From Planctomycetota bacterium (GTDB taxonomy: Bacteria; Planctomycetota; UBA1135; GCA-002686595), in NCBI GenBank assembly GCA_020638835.1, contig JACKHV010000002.1, positions 124,001-188,000 on the forward strand: a DNA stretch of 64,000 nucleotides, written 5' to 3'. The position numbers and the translations under genes are program-made. Below the pieces are notes generated by a model. The model was not told the origin of the DNA. It made no database searches and saw nothing but the letters and a program-made list of their open reading frames with translations. Within the stretch, counting starts at the first letter, position 1. Every line of letters starts with the position of its first letter. Positions 34,766-43,012 of the stretch are shown here, piece by piece.

Positions 34766-35506
34766 TCAGATCCAGTTGACCCGAACGCCGTTCGAGAAGT
34801 TGGAGCCGGTTCCGCAGGGTGTGAGCTGCGGGTCGCGGTACCACTGTTGGTAGTAGCGCGACACGCCCGGCCCGGGCACGGCGCCGTTCGTGACGATCGA
34901 GGACTGGCTCGCGCCGCCGCCGCCCGCGTCGAGGAAGATCACTTCCACGCGCTCGGTCGGGTTGCCGAGGCAGAAGATCCCGTCCTTGAAAGGCAGCAGC
35001 TGTTGCGCTTCGCCCTGCACCAGCAGGCTGGGCTGGTTCGGTCGTCCGCCGGAGAGCAGGAAGCCGAGGTCGTCCGAGGTGTAGAAGGCGGAGCCCGTCG
35101 CGACGAGTACAGCGCCGAGTCCGGTCGAGTTCGCGCAACCCGCTTCGGCGCCCAGCGCGGACTGGTTGCCGCAAGGGCAGGCGCCGGAAGTGCCGTCGCC
35201 GAAGCAGAAGGGTGTACCGGGCGGGCCGCCGGAGCAGGGGACCAAGGTGGCGCCCATCACGCAGCTCCCGGTCGCGCCGCAAGGCACGGAGCACGTCACC
35301 AGCGAGCCGGACACTTCGACGAAGTCGCCCGGCAGGAAGCCGCCGTCGTCGTCGAGCAGGTGCAGGAAGCCCTGGCTGTCCTGGAACATCGTCGGGCAAC
35401 CGCCGACGGGGACGAGCTGACCGCAGTCGACGAAGTCGGTGCCGCCCGCGGAAGCGAGCGACGCGAGACCCAGGCTCAGGAAGAGCGGGGAGAACGGCTG
35501 GCGCAT
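34766..35506 (-). CDS. Small secreted protein with CFGDGS C-terminal module (paralogue 2)
   Basis: A 246-residue protein with a signal peptide (MRQPFSPLFLSLGLASLASA). The N-terminal domain has DCGQLVPVGGCPTMFQDSQG, which parallels DCGQLVMSPFNCLQLHDANG of the next gene. The C-terminal module runs from TPFCFGDGTSGACPCGNQ to RYYQQWYRDPQLTPCGTGSNFSNGVRVNW. A GAGGAG site precedes the ATG at 35506, which decides this start over longer open frame. Function unknown. Confidence 0.8.
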   Translation of the reverse strand: MRQPFSPLFLSLGLASLASAGGTDFVDCGQLVPVGGCPTMFQDSQGFLHLLDDDGGFLPGDFVEVSGSLVTCSVPCGATGSCVMGATLVPCSGGPPGTPFCFGDGTSGACPCGNQSALGAEAGCANSTGLGAVLVATGSAFYTSDDLGFLLSGGRPNQPSLLVQGEAQQLLPFKDGIFCLGNPTERVEVIFLDAGGGGASQSSIVTNGAVPGPGVSRYYQQWYRDPQLTPCGTGSNFSNGVRVNWI

Positions 35507-36071
35507 GAAGAGAGCTCCTCGTCGCGGCGGGATGCCGCGTTGGCTCCATCCTAGCGGTCCGTCGCGTGAAGCGCGGCGCGCGCGGGTTCGCACTGTGTAC
35601 AGCCTCGGGAGGGCGCGACGCATTCGCCGCGAATGCCTTGCGGGCGGTCCCGCGCGCGGCGTTCTCTAGGCTGAGGGAATCTTCGGTCCGTGGCGAAAGG
35701 GCGCCGCGAGGCCTCGCGGCGGCTCTCGAGCCTCCCGAGGTGGCGCACTTTCGCCACGGCCACCCAGCCGAGCCGGGCGTCCTCTGCGGCAACACGACGC
35801 GCCGCCCGGCGGGATCCGGCTCGCGAGACTGGGAAAGACAATGAGTCGATCCGGGGCGAGAATCGCGCCTCACGGGTCCTCGGAGCGCTCTCTCGAGACA
35901 GGGGGAGCGGCGTGCCCATTTTCCGGAGAAGCTCTCGCGCTTCGATTCCGAGAACTGACTGAGAACGAGAACGACCTATCGCGCGCGAAGGCGGTCTCTC
36001 CTTTCCCCACTCCGCTTCCCCTGGAGAGCCGGATCCCGCGAGGGTGACGGTTCGGAAAGAAGACACGCCCT
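35507..36071. other. Divergent intergenic region with nested palindromes
   Basis: A 565-base region between two divergently transcribed module-protein genes. GTGGCGAAA (35691-35699) is repeated inverted as TTTCGCCAC (35749-35757). Between them is a perfect 20-base palindrome (35702-35721) with half-site CGCCGCGAGG. No protein-coding frame is convincing. Both promoters are expected here, but none is obvious by eye. Confidence 0.5.
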
Positions 36072-36884
36072 ATGGCCTGCTTCCAACTGCGGCGCCGTTT
36101 CGCCGCGCGCATCCTTCGTCACTTCGCTTCGATCGCAGCGGTCGTCGCGCTCGGTCCTGGCGTCGCCGACGTCGCGTTCAGCGCGATGCAGGCTCCGTCG
36201 ACGGACTTGTCGATCGACGAGTGTTGTCTGCTGATCGAGCACAACGGCTGCGGCCAGTCACTGCTGCGCTCCGACGGCTCACGCCTCGCGATCGAACCCT
36301 TCCTCGACTACCCCGAGCTGACGTGGTTGCAGGTCACCGGGACGATCACGGGCTTCGCCTGCGACAATCCCTGCGTTCCCGTGAGCTACATGTGCGTCGA
36401 ACTCGAGGACGTGCGGCTGTGCGACCAAGGCTCGAACTACTGCTTCGGTGACGGACTGTCCGGTTGGTGTCCTTGCGCCAACATGACCGTCGAGGGACGC
36501 GGTTGCATGAACACAACGGGGCAAGGCGCCCGCTTCCGCACCGGCGGCTTCCCGGAAGTCGGGCGCTTCATCGACATCTACGTGGACGGCATGCCCCCGG
36601 GCGCGCCCAGCGTGTTGGTGACGGGCACGCTGATGGATCCGCTGTCGTTCCACGACGGACTGCTCTGCATCGGTCCGCCCTATCGCCGCTTGGCCACCCT
36701 GACGGCCGACGTCGACGGCTGCTTCGACACGAGCGTCGTGCTGTCCGCGCTGTCGGGCGCGCAGGTCGGCGACACGAAGTACTACCAGCTGTGGTACGCC
36801 GACGACGCGCTGTCGACCTGCGGACTCGGCTCGAACTTCACGAACGCCGTGCAGCTCGACTGGATGTGGGCCCCGCCTCAGTAG
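36072..36884 (+). CDS. Secreted Cys-rich protein with CFGDG C-terminal module
   Basis: A 270-residue protein with a basic N-terminus and hydrophobic segment (about 18-37) as signal. The N-terminal domain contains DECCLLIEHNGCGQSLLRSD, a distant match to the DCGQL domain of the two divergent genes. The module reads YCFGDGLSGWCPCANM ... KYYQLWYADDALSTCGLGSNFTNAVQLDW, more divergent than the other copies. GGAAAG lies upstream of the ATG. The 3' end overlaps the convergent slyX stop by 7 bases. Confidence 0.75.
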   Translation: MACFQLRRRFAARILRHFASIAAVVALGPGVADVAFSAMQAPSTDLSIDECCLLIEHNGCGQSLLRSDGSRLAIEPFLDYPELTWLQVTGTITGFACDNPCVPVSYMCVELEDVRLCDQGSNYCFGDGLSGWCPCANMTVEGRGCMNTTGQGARFRTGGFPEVGRFIDIYVDGMPPGAPSVLVTGTLMDPLSFHDGLLCIGPPYRRLATLTADVDGCFDTSVVLSALSGAQVGDTKYYQLWYADDALSTCGLGSNFTNAVQLDWMWAPPQ

Positions 36885-37090
36885 TGGGGGGGCGGCGGCT
36901 CGTTGTGCGCGCCGGAGGCGTCGGCACCCGATCCGCTGATGCTCTCGGTCAGGCGACGCAGCCGTTCTTCGAGTTGCTCGATCCCGCGCCCCTGCTCGAT
37001 GATCACGTCGTTCAGGTGCTCGATCACGCGCTCCTGTTCGATCAGGCGGCTCTCCAGCTCGATCAGGCGAGCCTCGATGCGGTCGGACAA
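36878..37090 (-). CDS. slyX: SlyX family coiled-coil protein
   Basis: A 70-residue protein with leucine heptads (RIEARLIELESRLIEQERVIEHLNDVIIEQ) and the characteristic C-terminus EPPPPHY of SlyX. I start it at a TTG at 37090, read as (M)SDRIEARL; AAGGA lies upstream and the start comes 4 bases after the stop of the AsmA-like gene. Length equals that of E. coli SlyX. The cellular role of SlyX is unknown. Confidence 0.85.
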   Translation of the reverse strand: MSDRIEARLIELESRLIEQERVIEHLNDVIIEQGRGIEQLEERLRRLTESISGSGADASGAHNEPPPPHY

Positions 37091-37094
37091 GGAC

Positions 37095-37955
37095 TCAGTC
37101 CTTCTTGAAGATGTCCAGCGCGCCCTTGGCGGCCTTTTCGATCGACTCCGCGCTCTCGGCACCGAGCGTCTCGTTGACTTTCTCGCGCAGCTTGTCGGTC
37201 TGCTCGTCCAGCTTCTCGCGGCCGAAGGACTCGAGCCCGCCCTGCAGGTCGTTCAGCAGGTCCGCGGGAAGCTGATCGCCGCCCGCCGCGACGACCGCGG
37301 CCAAGAGTTCCTCGATCAGCTTCGAGTAGACGACGTCCACCTTCGCGCCGTCCTCGCCGCCGAGGTTGCGGATCGTGATCTCGGGCAGCTTGATCGGGAT
37401 CGTGCGGCGCTCGTCGCCGATGACGAGCACTCGGATCTCGGAGCTGATGTCGCGCAGGACGATCTCGTCGATGACGAGGTCGGGTCCGGCTTCCGACTCG
37501 GGCTCCTCGCCTTCGCCGCCTTCACCGGACTCGCCGCCCTGCTCGCCCGACTCGGGACCCGAGAGCGACTCCAGGTGTTCCAGGATGACGTTGTAGTTCG
37601 TGCCGTTCGCGTTGCGTTCGATGACGAGGTTCACGCCGCTGATCAGCACGCGCGGGATCTCGATCCGATCGCTCGTCAGCGTGCCCATCTTCACGTCGAC
37701 GGAGGTCTCGCCCATGTCGAGGAAGTGCGGCGCCTCGAAGCCGGGCGGATTGTCGATCGACAGACCGCTGAGGCCGAACTCGCCCGAGAGCACGCCGACG
37801 CGGGCGGAAGCGAGGCGCGTCTCGACCCCCAGGGCGTGCGTGCCGCCCTTCTCGACGACGGCGACCACCGCGGGCTCGAGGAGCAGGAAGACGCCGCCGA
37901 CGGCGATCAGCAGCAGGATCACGAACGCGATGAGCAGGCGCTTGATGAGCTTCAT
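37095..37955 (-). CDS. AsmA-like membrane-anchored protein
   Basis: A 286-residue protein with one N-terminal membrane segment (LIKRLLIAFVILLLIAVGGVFLLL). A beta-strand-rich AsmA-type region follows (VETRLASARVGVLSGEFGLSGLSIDNPPGF ... DVKMGTLTSDRIEIPRVLISGVNLVIE). A Gly/Glu-rich linker (ESGEQGGESGEGGEGEEPESE) precedes a second strand region, and the C-terminus is helical. AsmA-like proteins help phospholipid traffic or outer-membrane biogenesis. slyX follows after 4 bases, suggesting one transcript. Confidence 0.75.
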   Translation of the reverse strand: MKLIKRLLIAFVILLLIAVGGVFLLLEPAVVAVVEKGGTHALGVETRLASARVGVLSGEFGLSGLSIDNPPGFEAPHFLDMGETSVDVKMGTLTSDRIEIPRVLISGVNLVIERNANGTNYNVILEHLESLSGPESGEQGGESGEGGEGEEPESEAGPDLVIDEIVLRDISSEIRVLVIGDERRTIPIKLPEITIRNLGGEDGAKVDVVYSKLIEELLAAVVAAGGDQLPADLLNDLQGGLESFGREKLDEQTDKLREKVNETLGAESAESIEKAAKGALDIFKKD

Positions 37956-38002
37956 GGCGCGGGAGTGTAACCCCCGCACCGACTCATCAAAGAGGGCGTC
38001 GC

Positions 38003-38260
38003 TCAGGCATCCGTCGGCGCGCAGACGTGCGTGCCTTCCGGATCACCGGGCTCCGTGTCGATCCGCCGATCGAGGCGGCGCCGCGGCGCGGGCCGCGGCT
38101 GCGGCTTCAGGACGCCGCGCGCTTCCGCGCCCTCGTTCGGCTCCTCCTCCTGCTCGCGCTCGGTCTCCTCGCGCTGGGACGACGCCGAGGGACGCGACTC
38201 GCGCGAACTCGCCGGGGGGCGCGGGAGGGTGTCTTCCGGTTCGGAGGAGAAGGAGGTCAT
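38003..38260 (-). CDS. Possible 85-residue disordered hypothetical protein
   Basis: The frame from ATG 38260 encodes a Glu/Arg/Pro/Ser-rich sequence (SQREETEREQEEEPNEGAE) with G/C-biased third bases. No ribosome binding site is visible before it. A GGAGG lies on the opposite strand and would instead serve a short rightward frame. It may be a real small disordered protein upstream of the AsmA-like gene or only shadow; I cannot decide. Confidence 0.35.
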   Translation of the reverse strand: MTSFSSEPEDTLPRPPASSRESRPSASSQREETEREQEEEPNEGAEARGVLKPQPRPAPRRRLDRRIDTEPGDPEGTHVCAPTDA

Positions 38261-38426
38261 GGCGGCGGGGAGGGCTGGTGCGACGAGTGAATCCTCGCAC
38301 GGGCGCTGGTGCCCATCGATCAGGTGTTCACCCCAATTCGCCCCAGGTCGGGCGTAGAACCCCCGTGAGGGCCGCTGAAGCGCGGATCTTCCCACGCGCT
38401 CGCCGCGCGCCGGCAGGACGAAAGAG

Positions 38427-38465
38427 CCGAGGTCCGCGTGCTCGTGAAGCACACGCGGACCTCGG
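38427..38465 (-). terminator. Second terminator hairpin after the FG-GAP gene
   Basis: CCGAGGTCCGCGTG (38427-38440) pairs perfectly with CACGCGGACCTCGG (38452-38465) around an 11-base loop. Confidence 0.5.
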
Positions 38466-38523
38466 CAAGGGGGCGAGTCGCGGCACGCCGCAGACGGGGC
38501 GGCCGGCCTGTCTCGCCGCGGGA

Positions 38524-38566
38524 CCGAGCCCCGGGGCGCGTCCTGCCGGCGCGCCCCGGGGCTCGG
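38524..38566 (-). terminator. First terminator hairpin after the FG-GAP gene
   Basis: A 17-base arm (38524-38540, CCGAGCCCCGGGGCGCG) pairs perfectly with 38550-38566 around a 9-base loop, 23 bases past the leftward stop. Confidence 0.65.
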
Positions 38567-38588
38567 ATTCAGCTCCCTTCGAGCGCGA

Positions 38589-40268
38589 CTAGAACCAGTT
38601 GATCTCCACGGCGCTGGAGAAGTTGCTGCCGGTGCCGCACGGGCTGACCCCGCCGGCGTCGCGGAACCAGTACTGGTAGTAGCGCGTGTCGCCGGCGGTG
38701 ACGTTGCCCTCGGTCACGATCGAGGCCGTCGAGATCGCGGTGCCTTCGGCGTCCGTGAAGACGACTTGCAGGCGCTCGGTCGGGTTGCCCATGCAGAGCA
38801 GGCCGTCCTTGAAGGGCGTCTCGATCTGGCTGGCACCCTGCAGGAACAAGCCCGGCATGTTGGGGCGCGCGCTGATCGCCATCAGCACGAGGAAGTCGTC
38901 GGAGACGAAGTCCGAGCCGAGCGCGAGTAGGCTCGAGCCGTATCCCATCGAAGAGGCGCAGCCCTCGCCCGACGCGCCGAAGTTGGCGCAGGGGCAGGCG
39001 GCACCGCTGCCGTCGCCGAAGCAGAAGGCGGTTCCGACGCTGCGGCCGCGGCTGATCACGAAGGCCTCGTCGCGACCAGGCGATCCGACGAGCAGGTCGC
39101 GACGCGTATCGCCGTCGACGTCGCCGAGGTCGGCGAGACACGCGCCGAAGAGCGCGCCCGTGCCGCCGCCGATCGCGGAGTAGATGTAGGAACCGTCGAC
39201 GCCGCTCGAGATGCGCGCCAGGCCGGCGGGGAAGAAGGAGCCCGAGTACTCGAGCGTCGCGCCGACGGCGACGTCGTCGACGCCGTCGTTGTTCACGTCA
39301 CCCGCGTTGCAGACGCTCGTGCCGAACCGATCGCCGTCGAAGTCGCCGAGCAGCGTGTACAGCACGGTGCTGGTCTGACCGGAGTAGACGCGCACGTTGC
39401 CAGCTTGGAAGGGGCCGGCGGCGTCGGCCGGAGCGCCGATGGCGTAGTCCGCGACGCCGTCGTTGTCGAGGTCGCCGAGGCCCGCGACCGCGAATCCGAA
39501 GTCGCGCGCCGGGACGCCGGGCGAGATCGTCCACGGCAGGCCGAGGTTGTAGGGGATCGCCATCGCGTACTCACCGCCGGGAGCGCCCGCCAGGTACTCG
39601 TCGACGCCGTCGTTGTTCAAGTCGCCGACCATCGCCAGGGACTTGCCGAGCAGGTCGCTCGGGTTGTTGCCGTAGACGTGGTAGAGCTCCGCGCCGGTGT
39701 TCGTCGAGAACACGCGCACCGCGCCGGCTTCGACCGCGGACGAGCTGTCGGCGGGGCAGCCGACGGCGAGGTCGCGCAGGCCGTCACCGTCGACGTCCGG
39801 GATCGACACGAGGCTCGAGCCGAAGGCCGCGTTCTTGTCGCCCGTGATGACGAGCGGCAGCGGGGCGCCGGTCGCGCCGGAGAAGAAGTCGATGGTGGCG
39901 TTCGGCGCGATGCTCAGCGCACCGGCGGGCGCGCTGACCGCCAGGTCCGGCACGCCGTCGCCGTCGAGGTCGTCGACCGAGGCCATGGCGAAGCCGAAGC
40001 CCGAGACGCTCGTCGCGGAGGCGAGGCGGTAGAGCTCGCCGGCGTCGACGCCGGAGTAGGCCACGACGCCGCCGGTGCCGGCGGGGGAGCCGTAGTCGCC
40101 GACGGCGAAGTCCGTGGCGCCGTCGCCGTCGACGTCACCCAGCGCGCAGACCGAGCTGCCGAAGGCCTCGTTCAGCAGCGGGTCGCTGAGGTGGTGAAGC
40201 TGATCCTGAGCTTGCACGAGGCCGCCAAGGGCCAGGCACGCGCCGAGTGTGGTGGTGGGTCGAAACAT
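38589..40268 (-). CDS. Secreted FG-GAP/integrin-alpha-like beta-propeller with C-terminal module
   Basis: A 559-residue protein with a signal peptide (MFRPTTTLGACLALGGLVQA). Seven or so FG-GAP blades follow, each with a calcium-type DxDxDG loop: ALGDVDGDGATDFAVG, SVDDLDGDGVPDLAVS, SIPDVDGDGLRDLAVG, MVGDLNNDGVDEYLAG, GLGDLDNDGVADYAIG, NAGDVNNDGVDDVAVG, DLGDVDGDTRRDLLVG. The last 150 residues are the C-terminal module (TAFCFGDGSGAACPCANFG ... RYYQYWFRDAGGVSPCGTGSNFSSAVEINWF). It is probably an adhesion or surface protein; ligand unknown. Confidence 0.9.
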   Translation of the reverse strand: MFRPTTTLGACLALGGLVQAQDQLHHLSDPLLNEAFGSSVCALGDVDGDGATDFAVGDYGSPAGTGGVVAYSGVDAGELYRLASATSVSGFGFAMASVDDLDGDGVPDLAVSAPAGALSIAPNATIDFFSGATGAPLPLVITGDKNAAFGSSLVSIPDVDGDGLRDLAVGCPADSSSAVEAGAVRVFSTNTGAELYHVYGNNPSDLLGKSLAMVGDLNNDGVDEYLAGAPGGEYAMAIPYNLGLPWTISPGVPARDFGFAVAGLGDLDNDGVADYAIGAPADAAGPFQAGNVRVYSGQTSTVLYTLLGDFDGDRFGTSVCNAGDVNNDGVDDVAVGATLEYSGSFFPAGLARISSGVDGSYIYSAIGGGTGALFGACLADLGDVDGDTRRDLLVGSPGRDEAFVISRGRSVGTAFCFGDGSGAACPCANFGASGEGCASSMGYGSSLLALGSDFVSDDFLVLMAISARPNMPGLFLQGASQIETPFKDGLLCMGNPTERLQVVFTDAEGTAISTASIVTEGNVTAGDTRYYQYWFRDAGGVSPCGTGSNFSSAVEINWF

Positions 40269-40386
40269 GGTTCGGGAGAACTCCTGCCAGGGGTCCGGGT
40301 CCGGTGCGATCTCGGGGATCGCCTTCAGAACAATTTGGGAACACGCCGAGAACTGCTCTCGGGCTGTGCTAGACTAGCGCGATCGC

Positions 40387-41802
40387 ATGGCCCGGCAACC
40401 CAAAAATCCCCTCATCACGAAAGCCGCCCCGATCCCGCCCCGCAGCGGCTCGGGTTCCGACCCGCTGGATCCGGCGCCCGCGATCCGAGAGGCTGCGGCC
40501 ACGGGCCCCCGTGCGGGGGCCGGTCCCGCGCCGATCCTCGACGCCCCCATGACGAACGACCGCGACCCTCGGAACACCGGAACCGACGAGGACGAGCTCG
40601 AGCCGCTCGACCGCGCGGCGCGCCGCCTCCACCAGCGTCTGCACACCTTCCTCACCGACCTGCCGGCACGCCTGCAGTCCGGCTCGGAACTCTCGCGCGA
40701 GCTGAAGGTCGAACGCGCGACTTGCCAGCGCATCCTCTCGAGCGCGCTCGGTCCCTACGAGGGCCTCGAGATCGTCGGCCGGCTGCCTGGGCGCAAGGGC
40801 ATCGAGAACTTCGTCAAGGCGCTCGGCCGACAGTCCGAGTGGATCGACGCCGGCCAGCTGCAACACCTCTCGGTCGCCGCCGACTCCTTCGCCGACGCGC
40901 TGCGCGAGACCGCGGGCAGCCAGGCCGCCTTCGTCAAGCGCTGGCGATCGCGTCACCGCGAGACGCACCAGGATCCGGCGCTCTTCGCCGAGGACGACCA
41001 AGCGCTGAAGCGTCGCAGCTTCTTCGAAGCGAGCGCGGAGATCACCGGCCACGTCTGCGAGACGTCGTTGCTCGTGCTCGCGATCAACGAGGATCCGCAC
41101 GATCCGGACAACGTCCGTCTCGCGACGGCGAAGGGCACGATCGGCCACCGCACAGAGCCCGACGCCGCGCCGCTCCTGATGAACGAGGTCGTCGAAGGCA
41201 GCAGTCGAACGGGGCCCGAGGGCGAGCCGAAGCCGGCGAGCATGGAACTCTCCGGCTTCTCGAGCGAGTCCGTGCGCATGGTGAACCAGGACAAGGGGCC
41301 CGCCAGCCTGTCGCAGTTCATCGAGACCGTCGGACCGTCGCAGGACAAGCCGGTCGACATCCTGCTCTCGAGCCGCGGGAGCTTCCCACACATGCACCCC
41401 GCGTTGATCGACTCGCAGGCGATGAACATCACGTACCGCGTGCCGTTCCCGTCGCGCTACCTGCTGCTCGACATCTACCTCTCGCGCCGGCTGGCGCAGA
41501 GCTGTCTGCCCTCGGCGAAGACGTACCTCGGCGGCGAGCCGCAGGAGATCGTCAGCCGCGCGCTGGACTGGGGCGCGCGCTTCCGCGAGGACCCGGACCT
41601 CGTGCTGCTCGGCCAAGGAACGATCAAGGCGCACAGCCGCGCCTACGCGAACCAGAAGGGGCTGACCGACGACCTCTTCCACCGCCAGAGCTGGGATCCC
41701 GCGGACTTCGTCGGCTTCCGCCTGCAGGTCCACTACCCGATCTGGAAGGGGACCTACTGCTTGCGGCTCGACTTCTCCGGCATGCAGCACCCGTCGTCCT
41801 GA
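40387..41802 (+). CDS. Conserved-looking hypothetical cytoplasmic protein
   Basis: A 471-residue protein with no signal peptide. After a low-complexity Pro/Gly/Ala tail of about 55 residues, residues 75-115 look like a helix-turn-helix (ARLQSGSELSRELKVERATCQRILSSALG). A long alpha/beta region follows with no motif I recognise. It might be a transcription regulator with an effector domain, but this is only inference. The start could be ATG 40387, with no ribosome binding site visible, or ATG 40549 (MTNDRDPRN). A small hairpin CCGAGA/TCTCGG lies at 40346-40362. Confidence 0.65.
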   Translation: MARQPKNPLITKAAPIPPRSGSGSDPLDPAPAIREAAATGPRAGAGPAPILDAPMTNDRDPRNTGTDEDELEPLDRAARRLHQRLHTFLTDLPARLQSGSELSRELKVERATCQRILSSALGPYEGLEIVGRLPGRKGIENFVKALGRQSEWIDAGQLQHLSVAADSFADALRETAGSQAAFVKRWRSRHRETHQDPALFAEDDQALKRRSFFEASAEITGHVCETSLLVLAINEDPHDPDNVRLATAKGTIGHRTEPDAAPLLMNEVVEGSSRTGPEGEPKPASMELSGFSSESVRMVNQDKGPASLSQFIETVGPSQDKPVDILLSSRGSFPHMHPALIDSQAMNITYRVPFPSRYLLLDIYLSRRLAQSCLPSAKTYLGGEPQEIVSRALDWGARFREDPDLVLLGQGTIKAHSRAYANQKGLTDDLFHRQSWDPADFVGFRLQVHYPIWKGTYCLRLDFSGMQHPSS

Positions 41803-41872
41803 CCGACGCGTCGTGGAGCCGGCTCCCGCGATCGTGTAAGAACAGAGCGGCGCTCGATGCGCGCCGCCTACG

Positions 41873-43012
41873 ATGGGAGCCACGACTGGGAGCGGACGCG
41901 CCCGCGCGGAAGTGCGCGAAGAGGACGGCGTGCTGGTGCTCGCGCTCGCGGGACACCTCGACGCCGCCGGGACCGCCGAGGTCTGGCGTCCCGCCGAGTC
42001 CGCGCTCGCGGGTCTCGGTTCGCGCGCGCTACGGCTCGACGCCTCGGGGGTCGACTACGCGGACGGCTCAGGCACGGCCCTGCTCTTCGACTGTCTGCAG
42101 CGCGCGAAGCGCAAGGGCGGCGGCGCCGAGTTGGTCGGCGCGTCGCACGAAGTGCGCAGTCAGCTGGAACTCCACGACCCCGAGTTGTGGTGCGAGCAGC
42201 CCGCACCCGAGCGGAAGTCCGACGGCTTGATCGTCGAGGTGGGTCGCGCGACGACGGACGCGTGGAAGGAGGCCCGCGAGCTGATCGAGTTCACGGGGGC
42301 CGTCGCGATCGCACTCAAGTTCGCGCTCCTGAACCCGCGCAGCGTGCGTTGGCGCGACGTCGTGCGCGTGTCCGAGCGTGCAGGCGTCAACGCGCTCCCG
42401 ATCATCGCCATCATCGGCAGCTTGATGGGCCTGATCCTGGCGTTCCAGTCCGCGATCCCGATGAAGAAGTTCGGCGCGGATCTGTTCGTCGCCGACCTGG
42501 TCGCGATCTCGCTGCTGCGCGAGCTCGGTCCGCTGATGACGGCGATCGTGCTCTGCGGTCGCTCCGGTTCCGCCTTCGCCGCCGAACTCGGCACGATGAA
42601 GGTCAACGAGGAGGTCGACGCGCTGACCACCATGGGGCTCGAACCCGTGCGCTTCCTCGTCGTGCCGCGCGTGCTCGCGGCCGTGATGACGACGCCGATG
42701 CTCGCGGTCTTCGCGAACCTCTGCGGCTTGATCGGTGGCGCCGTCGTCTTCCTTTCGTTCGGTCACCCGCTCGTCAGCTACTACCGCCAGGTCCAGGGGG
42801 CGGTGACGCACGTCGACCTGCTGGGCGGGATCTTCAAGGCCTTCACCTTCGGTGTCATCGTGGCGGCCGTCGGCTGCGCGCGGGGCTTGCAGACGGGGCA
42901 CGGAGCGAGCGCCGTCGGTCTCTCGACGACGCGCTCCGTCGTCAGCGGCATCCTGTTGATCGTGATCGCCGACATGGCGTTCGCCCTGCTCTACTACGCG
43001 CTGGACATCTGA
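41873..43012 (+). CDS. mlaE: MlaE-type lipid ABC transporter permease with N-terminal STAS domain
   Basis: A 379-residue protein. Residues about 15-105 form a STAS domain (GVLVLALAGHLDAAGTAEVW ... RLDASGVDYADGSGTALLFDCL), which in E. coli is the separate protein MlaB, so this is an MlaB-MlaE fusion. The permease part (about 120-379) has the MlaE signatures LPIIAIIGSLMGLILAFQSA, LLRELGPLMTAIVLCGRSGSAFAAELGTMKVNEEVDAL and GVIVAAVGCARGLQTGHGASAVGLSTTRSVV. It belongs to a lipid transport machine in the inner membrane. The stop overlaps the ATPase start (TGATG). Confidence 0.92.
   Translation: MGATTGSGRARAEVREEDGVLVLALAGHLDAAGTAEVWRPAESALAGLGSRALRLDASGVDYADGSGTALLFDCLQRAKRKGGGAELVGASHEVRSQLELHDPELWCEQPAPERKSDGLIVEVGRATTDAWKEARELIEFTGAVAIALKFALLNPRSVRWRDVVRVSERAGVNALPIIAIIGSLMGLILAFQSAIPMKKFGADLFVADLVAISLLRELGPLMTAIVLCGRSGSAFAAELGTMKVNEEVDALTTMGLEPVRFLVVPRVLAAVMTTPMLAVFANLCGLIGGAVVFLSFGHPLVSYYRQVQGAVTHVDLLGGIFKAFTFGVIVAAVGCARGLQTGHGASAVGLSTTRSVVSGILLIVIADMAFALLYYALDI

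Larger units (their letters stand above)
38261..38588. other. Intergenic region with two strong terminator hairpins
   Basis: This 328-base stretch follows the leftward FG-GAP gene. It holds the two perfect stem-loops listed separately and no recognisable gene. Confidence 0.5.

Noticed and set aside
38031..38357. Rightward short frame with GGAGGTC before ATG 38259
   Set aside because: The product is short, has no recognisable character and runs against the neighbouring leftward genes. The GGAGG is part of a G/A-rich stretch antisense to the possible disordered protein.
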